From Argyresthia goedartella (lineage: Eukaryota; Arthropoda; Insecta; Lepidoptera; Argyresthiidae), in the NCBI GenBank assembly GCA_949825045.1, contig OX463808.1, positions 24,737,674 to 24,801,673 of the forward strand: a stretch of DNA of 64,000 nucleotides. The letters run 5' to 3'. Shown here piece by piece: positions 57,022 to 64,000 of the stretch. The number at the start of each line of letters is the position of its first letter. Within the stretch, counting starts at the first letter, position 1. Position numbers and translations under genes: made by a program. The notes below the pieces were generated by a model. It was not told where the DNA came from and did no database searches. It saw only the letters and a program-made list of their open reading frames with translations.

Positions 57022-57110
57022 GATTGCGAGCCGTCGATGTGTGGCAGAACATCCAATAAAACAGATTGCGAGCCGTCGATGTGTGGCAGAACATCCAATA
57101 AAACAGATTG
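57022..57110. repeat. 42-bp tandem duplication
   Basis: GATTGCGAGCCGTCGATGTG begins two perfect 42-bp units at 57022-57063 and 57064-57105, followed by GATTG. Confidence 0.95.
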
Positions 57111-57521
57111 ATATTTACGTCCGATTCCCAATGACATGTCGTGATCCCCGTTCCATGTAAGCAGTGCTCCCACAATGCGCACGCCCGGTGATTTAGAGCA
57201 CTTATCATGGACAAACAATAGTTATCAAGTCACCGGTGATGGGCAAAACAATAACGTAAAGGCGATCGCGGCGCGGGTCGGGTGTGTCGGGGGTGGGGGT
57301 GCGAGGCGCTGGTAGAGTCCGTACGCGACGGACGAGTGTACGGCGAGCGTAGTCCACTGGTATAGTCAGTGGATGAAGTAATGCGACTACGTGCATACTT
57401 GTGCCAAAACTCTAGTCGCCCGCTCATCCGCCGCGACCACCGGAGCCACCAGCGCTGGGGATCATCGGAGGGCGGGAGACCCGCGGGCTGCGTGCGTCGC
57501 CGCGCCACATATACAACGCAC

Positions 57522-57712
57522 CTTGCTTTCACGGACACCACTTTGGCACCGACGGGCAAATTCTCTCGAATGTAGATCGGGCCGTACACGACGTGATCCC
57601 ATACGGGGGGATTGTTAGCGCGGTCCACTACGTCTATCTGGACCTCCACGGTTCTGGACAAGGGCGGGAAACCCTTGTCTTGAGCCATAGCCTCCAACTT
57701 GTACGTTTCTCG
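57522..57712 (-). CDS. CadN: CadN alternative exon 5b: mutually exclusive EC segment
   Basis: A 191-nt exon with acceptor CCCTGCTAG and donor GTGCGT. It reads RETYKLEAMAQDKGFPP, then EVQIDVVDRANNPPVWD, YGPIYIRENLPVG and VSVKA plus two bases. The split codon joins the next exon as AG/C, giving S, so the product continues KA-SSGIENNP. This version closely matches the Drosophila form I remember. The intron separating it from exon 5a is only 99 nt, with a TACTAAC-like branch site at 57754-57760 (minus strand). It codes for the second half of one EC repeat, the linker (here DRANN instead of DxNDN) and the first strand of the next. Confidence 0.92.
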
Positions 57713-57811
57713 CTAGCAGGGAAAGAGTCGATGGAAACAGACAAAACCACGTCGTTAGTAGTGTTAGGGAGGGAGCGACGGGCCCGAGGGCCCGCGGCGC
57801 CTTATACCAAC

Positions 57812-58002
57812 CTTGCTTTCACATATGTCACTACGGTACCCACTGTGACATTCTCTTTGATGTGAACGGGGCCATACGTGGTCTTGTCCCAGATGGGGGG
57901 CTTATTGTTCCTGTCTACCACGTCTAACTCAACGTCCACGTCCGCAGAGGAGGGCGGGGCGCCTCGGTCGGAGGCGCGCACACGCAGGCGGTACCTGTCC
58001 CG
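57812..58002 (-). CDS. CadN: CadN alternative exon 5a: mutually exclusive EC segment
   Basis: A 191-nt exon with acceptor TATCTGTAG and donor GTTGGT. It reads RDRYRLRVRASDRGAPP, then DVELDVVDRNNKPPIWD, YGPVHIKENVTVG and ends VKA plus two bases. It has the same length, phase and layout as the exon at 57712-57522, with roughly half the residues identical; the core VVDR.N.PP.WD...YGP is shared. In Drosophila, CadN has three pairs of mutually exclusive exons and one pair codes for this same segment. As 191 is not a multiple of three, using both or neither would shift the frame. This copy is nearer the 5' side and is more diverged from the Drosophila version I remember. Its GC content is noticeably higher than the surroundings. 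Confidence 0.88.
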
Positions 58003-59965
58003 CTACAGATACACGGTCAGAGGTCAGCGGGGCGAAACAAAACATAACGAACACAACTCAACACAATGTACAACACATAAATACTCATCGCTAATAAACA
58101 AAACAATTTAACAACTAAATCAAAGTATCATTCACTTTCAATTTGAGTATAAACTAGGTAGGTATTTAGGTATTGGCTTGTTTGAGAATAGTAATATAAT
58201 CGTGAAGTAGTAAGTAGAGGCACACAGTCGTCTCGCAGTCATTCCGGAAGCCAAATGAAAGTAAACGAAGAACATTGCGGAGATTATAGAGTGGTAGTAT
58301 CATCCTCGCATCCGTCCCCTCGCACTCGCATCAGCTCGCATCGCCTCGCCTCGCCTTCTTCACATTCCTTGTTGGTAGCCAATATTGAAGACAGTGCGAG
58401 AAAAAATACGGAAACCAAATCTGTTAAGGTATCTTACAAGTTTCTGTACATGAAGGAAAAATACAAACTGTACATTATTAATTACTTTTTACAATAATTA
58501 AACTAAACTATTTAAACGAAAGTAAAATAACTAAACAAAAAGCAGGCAAGTGCATGCAGCTCGGCATACAAGATATGGCGGAAAGGTCAGATTGTCATAG
58601 GAGGGTTTCTAGTGACCTCTATATCGACTACAACGAAACGACACTCATTGAAATGAATATATTACAAACGATGGACGTAACGGTTTGACTGTACAAATTT
58701 AGATTCGAGAACGTTGCCCCTTTCACAGAAGGAATATGTCACAACTGGTCAAGATGGCCAAACTGCCCGGCGGGCAATCGGACCAACTCGAGGTTATAAA
58801 TATTATACACAATAAACATTATCGACTGGCACCCTGGAAAAAATTAGAATATTATCAAGACAGAAGTATTGTTATGATTGCGTCATGAGTGGTCGTCTAG
58901 CGTCTAGCTGAGGACAGACAAGCTTCAGTCAAGCTTCAGACAAGCTTCAGACAAGCGAGGCAGGCTCGAACCACCTCTCGCGGACACATAATATGTCCGT
59001 CCGCGGAACTAAACCAGAGATTAGTAACAAAACATGTACATATAATACAGAAAGGTATTTAAAAGCGTAAGCTTCCCAAATCGTTTACTCAGAATAAAAT
59101 AAACTTCAAAACTAGTCGGTGCGGAATATACAGAAGTGCTCGTACGTAAACTGTACATGTTTTAGAACTAAACGGTGAATTATTTACAACAGTTTATGGT
59201 CTGTATTTAAGTTATTATACACTAATCGGTTATCGGTATAAGATGATAGTTGAATGCAAGTCTGTGCTGCGGAAATAAACGTTAACTCAGATCGTGTGCG
59301 TAGAGCCGGCATCGGCGGCAACATAAACTAATTGTGCTGTAAGAAGAACAAGCTCTCGCCGCCCGCCGTCGCGATCGCAGACCCTTGCGACCGCCGCGAC
59401 CGCCGGCAGCACATTGATGGACAACCACTCGCCAGCCGCCCCCAGGATCCTTGCCGCCCATGTATGCTATATATATATATATATACACTCACTAGCGTTC
59501 AGAAGAAAGCATTTCGTCCGACGGAATGATACTCTTCTCTTTACGACCGACGCAAGAATTGGAGCAATGTCGATCGATATGAACGTGGCAGCGCCAATTC
59601 CACGTGAGACGTTGAGTAAAGATTAAACCGATCCCGTTGACAAACTGCTTTTGTCTGATGACACTGTAACCCTTTAGAAGTCAAGTATAGTGCCAAAGTC
59701 CGACATCAATGATTTCTGCACTTGCCTTATAAAGGATTAACACCCACCCCTCACACCCAAAATAGCAATATACAATTAGCGGTAAATTTAGAACTATTTA
59801 CATCGTAAACAACATAAACAGTGCCAATTAGAATCCTAGGGCTTGTAGGTAGCACTCATCCAGCAAACTTTAGTATAGTTGATCCCATTCATTCGTCCCT
59901 CTTATAAGTAGTAGCACACGATGTGGTTAGATGTGGGGGCTTGTTAGTAACGAGTGAATACTTAC
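58003..59965. other. CadN intron with small simple repeats
   Basis: 58913-58960 carries three 11-bp units related to CAAGCTTCAGA. 59463-59487 is a short (TA)n tract within a GC-rich patch (59340-59460) that has no coding evidence. Nothing else recognised. Confidence 0.5.
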
Positions 59966-60157
59966 GTCTAAAGGCTTCTTTAGTACGATCCAGCCAGATT
60001 CAGGCTGGATCTCAAAATATTCTATATCAGCTGGGTTATACGGTGCACTCAATGTGTACACAATAGCTCCGTTATTATCAGCGTCCTCATCAGAGGCGGA
60101 TACTCTCAGAATATTCGTGCCAATACTGGCATCTTGTTTAACATTTTCCACATATTT
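59966..60157 (-). CDS. CadN: CadN exon 4 of window: first half of an EC repeat
   Basis: A 192-nt exon, exactly 64 codons, phase 0 at both ends; acceptor ATTTCAG, donor GTAAGT. It reads KYVENVKQDASIG, then the DEDAD calcium-binding region, EYFEIQPESGWIVL and KKPLD. The closing LD is the start of the conserved L-D-R-E motif, so the following exon must begin with R. Both alternative downstream exons do begin with R (RDRY or RETY), which confirms the splice junction and the choice between them. Confidence 0.92.
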
Positions 60158-60477
60158 CTGAAATGACGAGACAGGATTTGAAGCACTTTACATTTTGCAC
60201 AACAGACAACAGATTGCAGCAGTAAGATGTACCCATATTTTGAGGAACGGTCTTGTTTTTGAATAATGCCTATATTATGCAAGCTGAGAATCTAAATTGA
60301 TCCGATCAATATCTACGGAATGATACCTATATGAGTATTAATTACATATTACAATTAGCATGTAATCATCCAAACATGGCTACATCTTCTGTTAAATCAT
60401 GAGAAAGCAAATAAAAACATGCTTATCCAAAACTTATTTTTACGTGTTTGTACAGTGAAATAAAAAATCAAGCTTAC

Positions 60478-61328
60478 TTGTCTGTCGAACAGTGGTGGGT
60501 TGTCGTTAACGTCGGTGATTTCAACTGTGAAAGAACAAACACCTTCCAGGGAAGGTTCCCCTTGGTCAGTAGCCTTTACTGTGACTGATACAAACTTTCC
60601 ATCGTCCCCTTCGCGATCGAACACCTTATTAGTCGATACCTCCCCAGTTTCTTCGTCGACAGTGAACTTAGTACCCTTTTGGTTCGGCTGCTGTACTATC
60701 GAGTATTTGACTTGCCCGTTGACGCCTTTGTCTTCGTCTGTAGCGTGTACTTTAATGACGGGGCTGCCGTTTGGTGCGCCTTCTTCGACTTTGGGGAAGT
60801 ACGTCGGACAATCTTTGAATATCGGTTTGTTGTCGTTGACATCTGTGATGAAGACTACTACGACAGCTGTTGAGGTGTGAATGGTGGCGTCTCCGTTCAC
60901 GCAACAAGCTCCGTCGTCTAGCGCAGTTACATTTAGCTCGTATTTGTCTCTGTCTAGGGTTATGGCTTTATTGTGGAGTCGGATGACGCCGGTTATTTCT
61001 TCTATGACGAATTGTCCGGAGTGTGTGCCGCCGCCGACAAAGCCGAATCGTACGTTATCGCCGTCCTTATCTGACGCGACGACTGTGGTGACTAGCGTGT
61101 TCGGTCCGGCGTTCTCGTCTACATTTGGTGTGTACACTTGTTGCGAGAATTTTGGCTCCTCGTCGTTCTTGTTTTTCGTGTAGACCCTGACGGTGGCGGT
61201 GCCGGTCTTTGATGGTTCGCCCTTATCCTTGGCGGTGACGGAGAACTCATAGTAAGCGTTGTTGTTGTCGGCATCCAGCTGCTTGTTGTTGGTGATGATG
61301 CCGTTGGAGTCCACGCTGAAGTGGTCGT
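60478..61328 (-). CDS. CadN: CadN exon 3 of window: large exon spanning about 2.5 EC repeats
   Basis: An 851-nt exon (acceptor AATTCCAG, donor GTAAGC) coding for about 283 residues without interruption. In order it shows DDHFSVDSNGII and a degenerate linker (NKNDEEPKF); a full repeat with ENAGPNTLVTTVVASDKDGD, LDRDKYELNVTALDDG and linker DVNDNKPIF; then a second full repeat with EEGAPNGSPVIKVHATDEDKG, FDREGDDGKFVSVTVKATDQG and linker DVNDNPPLF. It ends in phase 0 after FDRQ. The pair of cysteines in DGACCVNGD and the single cysteine in FKDCPTYF are also features I recall from Drosophila CadN. No stop, frameshift or missing calcium ligand is seen. This exon is the strongest evidence for CadN rather than another cadherin. 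Confidence 0.95.
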
Positions 61329-61796
61329 CTGGAATTTCGCAGAAGGTCTTATGTTAGTACATTAATGCCTACGACTTTGGGCCAAAGGAAACATAATTTA
61401 ACACCAAGTTAAAATCTTTCAAAAACCGACTTCAAGTTCTAATTCTTCCTTAAATATAATGTAGTCTAAATTCATGATAACGTGGCTACCAAATATCTTC
61501 TAACAATCAAGGCCACCAAACCACACGGATATACAGCAATTCTTATAACATCTTATAATAGAATGCGTCTCATGACAATGACTGTGAACACGCCTGGAAA
61601 GTTTATTAAATTCGATATTTATTTATTGTGACACATATTTATTTATCTGTCTTTCAGGTTTCAGATTAGTGGAACACACGTCTTTTCCAGTTTCCGACAG
61701 TTTTATTAGTTTCACTTTCACAGCCACCACCAAAAGACGATGTGTTAAAATCCAATTGCCATACATTCCTAAATCGCACAAATGGTACGTATTTAC

Positions 61797-61965
61797 CTGA
61801 GACCAAATACTCGATTTCCGCGTTCTTCCCGGAATCAGCGTCCATTGCCTTGACCTTCAATATGCTGGTGCCGAGCGGGATGTCTTCGTCAACGTTGTGC
61901 GCTTGGTAGTCCGGCAGTTCGAACTTGGGGGCGTTGTCATTTACGTCCGTCACGCGGATTGTTAA
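61797..61965 (-). CDS. CadN: CadN exon 2 of window: EC linker and start of next repeat
   Basis: A 169-nt exon with acceptor TTTCCAG and donor GTAAAT. It starts in phase 0 with LTIRV, then gives the canonical calcium-linker motif DVNDNAPKF, the next repeat's opening (Y.A.NVDEDIPLGTSILKVKAMDADSG) and IEYLVS, ending in phase 1. The split codon G/AC rebuilds an aspartate with the next exon. The Glu in VDED and the DADSG motif are the expected calcium ligands. The intron to exon 1 is 357 nt and to exon 3 is 468 nt; neither holds a recognisable repeat. Confidence 0.9.
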
Positions 61966-62322
61966 CTGGAAATGGCGGAGGATTTATATCATTTCATTGG
62001 GTTCTTGATGGTAGGACGTACTACTTGCCTGCTTATCCCCACTGAGCACAATCCAAACTTAGAACACCGATCATTAATTAGTCGGCTGCACAAGGTACGT
62101 GCCCAAAAAGGGGTTTCCCCCAATTAATCTTCATCTATCATCAGCTTACTGCATACAAATGACGTATGATAAATCCATTAGATTTCCCATAATAAAAACA
62201 GGATATTTTGCTGTATAAGCTAAGAGCAGATTGTAGCATAGATAGAGCATGACTCGAACTCCCAGGTATAGCGTTTTTATTTCTCTTTTCTATCACAAAA
62301 AAACAGCTAGGGAGACACTTAC

Positions 62323-62539
62323 CTCAACAGAGGTAGAAAAGCCACCAGAGTCCTCAGTGGCAGTCACTACCAGTGAATACACGTGTGGCTGCCTCAGGTC
62401 TTCGAAGTCCAGCTCCTTAGCCAGCTTGACGATGCCAGACGTGGGCCCGATGTTGAAGGTCCCGGCGCCCTGGCCTTGCGCCTTCAGAGTGTATCTTATC
62501 TCGCGGTCGGCGAACGACTTGGCCTTCACGGAGATTATG
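62323..62539 (-). CDS. CadN: CadN exon 1 of window: part of a cadherin EC repeat
   Basis: This 217-nt exon is preceded by AATTCCAG and followed by GTAAGT. The first base completes a codon from the previous exon, and the exon then reads in frame from IISVKAKSF to STSVE, ending in phase 0. It covers the middle of an EC repeat: a strand with TFNIGPTSGIVKL (the usual F.I...TG.I..), then LDFEDLRQPHVYSLVVTATEDSG, the beta strands before the calcium-binding linker. It lacks the DxNDN motif, which is supplied by the next exon. Its conventional LDRE is replaced by LDFED. The preceding exon must lie beyond the right edge or within 62540-64000, where I found none. Confidence 0.85.
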
Positions 62540-62749
62540 CTGGAATTAAGGAAACGTACAATTACACACAGCCATATTAGTTTTGAAACTAAGAGATGCT
62601 GTGCAGTGTGAAACAAAGACGTCACCTACGTCGTAGACCCGAGAAAATACTTTGATTTTCGTATACCTTGGTCATGTTTTAAATTTCCGGCTTGTCATTG
62701 TGTGAGTCAAAACCGCCACCATCAGAGGTGGTCGTTGAAATTTAAATAT

Positions 62750-63190
62750 AATAGTAGTTTATGTGACTGATACATAACGGAGGGCATTAAAACTATAGTG
62801 TGGGTTCATGAAACGAGCCGAAGGCGAGTTTCGTAATAATATCACTCGAGAGTTTTAATGCCTAATTATGTACAGTTACATACACTAGTTTATCTACACA
62901 CATGTCATAAGCTTGTTTGATGTGTTCAGGAACTGCATGTTCGACCGGCATTGTGGCATTGATCATTGCTCTGCACTTGTTTAGCTTTTTCAGTAGTACT
63001 AACTTCACAGACAAACTAGGGGCGGCACGCAGGCGGGCGCGTTCGAAATTTGAATGTCTTAATAATGTTGAAATATTTATACATATAATGCATCAAGTTT
63101 TACAAGTAGTACATATATCATTATGCTGGTCGTGACGTGCGGTTTTTGGATGAAGTAAAGAGGGTTTATGATACGTGTGTAGATAAAGGC
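62750..63190 (+). repeat. Family S, full copy
   Basis: GTTTATGTGACTGATACATA, GGGTTCATGAAACGAGCCGA AGGCGAG, the inverted repeat around ACTCGAGAGTTTTAATGCC, GTTCGACCGGCATTGTGGC, GGGGCGGCACGCAGGCGGGC, and a closing GGTCGTGACGTGCGGTTTTT. The closest relative is the copy at 5540-5990. Confidence 0.88.
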
Positions 63191-63674
63191 TATTATGATC
63201 ACTAATTCACATGGTGTTAGAGTTCAAAATGGAACACAACTAATTTAGAGTCTTCTTCTGGTTCTCATCTATCTCAAGAATGAAATGTAATGAAATTGTT
63301 TATTGTTTGAATGAGATGTAATTAAATTGTTTACAGATAACATGCACAGGTCCCAATTACAAAACTAAAAAGATAGAGTTAGGAGTATATGTGTTAACGT
63401 AGAATAGAAGGGATCAGAAACAACCGAACTAGTGAAAAACACTGTATCTCGCTTGTCGAAGTGCCTCTCTGACAGTTTATAGGTACATACATGTTTGACT
63501 AGCAATTCGACATATTTCTCAGTAAATTGTATGTGGTATTACAGGCGCGAAAAAACAAGTTTCAGTTTCAGGTTTCAGGTTATTTATTTATAATTGTCAA
63601 TTACAGGTCAGTCAGTCAAGTAACAAAACAAAAAATATAAAAATATAAAAGCTAACATCAAGTATGTTGGGGAT
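63191..63674. other. Intron-like sequence, no recognised feature
   Basis: No upstream CadN exon was found here. TTTCAGTTTCAGGTTTCAGG at 63560-63580 is a small simple repeat. Confidence 0.45.
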
Positions 63675-63802
63675 GATGGATTGTACGAAAAGCAGGTTTT
63701 CGTACAATCCATCCTACGGTGGGTGGCTACCATACGATGTTACCCACCCACCTCACCCTGCTTCTGTTCTTGTACCTTACAACAGATCAGAAGCAGGGTG
63801 AG
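63675..63802. repeat. Cluster of consecutive hairpins
   Basis: Hairpin 1: arms 63675-63691 and 63697-63713 (17 bp, perfect, loop GCAGG). Hairpin 2: a weaker GTGGGT / ACCCAC pair within 63717-63751. Hairpin 3: arms 63752-63766 and 63788-63802 (CTCACCCTGCTTCTG, 15 bp, perfect). Confidence 0.9.
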
Positions 63803-64000
63803 TTTGTTATGTATGTATGTGCATAAAACTTATGAAAGTTATAGGCAGGGTGTGCAGCTGTGTGATAAATGGGGTGTGTTTAATGTAACTTAGCTATTGT
63901 AACGATGTATTAAGTAGCCATTCGGTTTCTTCTTAACAGGGTTTTTGTAACCACTTAGATAAGTTTGTTTTACAAGAGTTCCTATTCTAATAGAACCCTA

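Larger units (their letters stand above)
1..62539 (-). other. CadN: CadN gene, internal portion (5' and 3' ends outside the window)
   Basis: Nine coding exons of a classical arthropod neural cadherin lie on the minus strand between 62539 and 39223. Neural cadherin is a large single-pass calcium-dependent adhesion protein that acts at the cell surface in axon guidance and synaptic partner choice. The window encodes only extracellular cadherin (EC) repeats: no signal peptide, laminin G/EGF repeats, transmembrane segment or catenin-binding tail is present, so both gene ends are outside. Calling rests on EC hallmarks (DVNDN, LDRE/FDRE, DxD) and on close resemblance to Drosophila CadN as I remember it. 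Introns are short around 54-62 kb, then 14.6 kb (54030-39413), then at least 39.2 kb to the left edge. I saw no further cadherin exon left of 39223, but short exons could be missed by eye. Confidence 0.9.

Noticed and set aside
57230..57521. Minus-strand coding continuation beyond alternative exon 5b
   Set aside because: It reads past a good donor (GTGCGT) into low-complexity Arg/Pro/Thr sequence and does not match CadN.
59332..59626. GC-rich ORFs near a (TA)n tract as an exon of CadN
   Set aside because: No cadherin motif, and the flanking exons 4 and 5a/5b join in frame without it.
60500..61183. Plus-strand ORFs of 64-126 residues opposite CadN exon 3
   Set aside because: Antisense shadows of a strongly coding exon.

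Overview
The window looks like nuclear DNA from an insect, most probably a moth or butterfly. The one recognisable host gene is an arthropod neural (N-) cadherin, CadN. The rest is AT-rich intron packed with repeat families I associate with Lepidoptera: the GGTTCCGTACC / (CCGT)n family, a tRNA-headed SINE with an (ATT)n tail, RTE-like and jockey/CR1-like LINEs, a Tc1 element, mariner-like and Helitron relics, and MITEs. The order is inferred from repeat style; species cannot be called from sequence alone.

Host gene. CadN is on the minus strand, so its 5' side is at the right edge and its 3' side runs off the left edge. Nine coding exons are visible at 62539-62323, 61965-61797, 61328-60478, 60157-59966, 58002-57812, 57712-57522, 54565-54376, 54213-54031 and 39412-39223. 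All junctions are GT/AG and all phases agree. The exons at 58002-57812 and 57712-57522 are alternative versions of the same piece: 191 nt each, same phase, 99 nt apart, about half identical in protein. This matches one of the mutually exclusive exon pairs known from Drosophila CadN. The last exon is followed by more than 39 kb of apparent intron. Its 5' splice site lies inside a ten-copy minisatellite (38801-39230), so the donor motif is repeated ten times.

Mobile DNA. A complete 4.5-kb LINE (26980-31500, minus strand) sits in the long intron between perfect 15-bp target-site duplications. Its ORF1 (coiled coil plus RRM-like domain) and ORF2 (AP endonuclease plus reverse transcriptase) are in the same frame, separated by one UAG followed by CAA-UCA. 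That is the CAR-YYA context of tobacco-mosaic-type stop-codon readthrough, and no ATG precedes the first catalytic residues of ORF2. Other elements include a damaged RTE copy (24088-25680), two jockey/CR1-like copies (14346-16725), a Tc1 element with TIRs and one frameshift (51087-52658), a mariner N-terminal fragment (50702-50986), a Helitron helicase relic (2879-3238), several TIR/MITE elements and at least four dispersed repeat families.

Smaller-scale structure. There is a perfect 656-bp tandem duplication (37226-38537), a roughly 753-bp three-copy array with one interrupted copy (40286-42455), two cases where a filled and an empty copy of a repeat allow an insertion to be delimited inside the window, and a series of near-perfect hairpins with very short loops.
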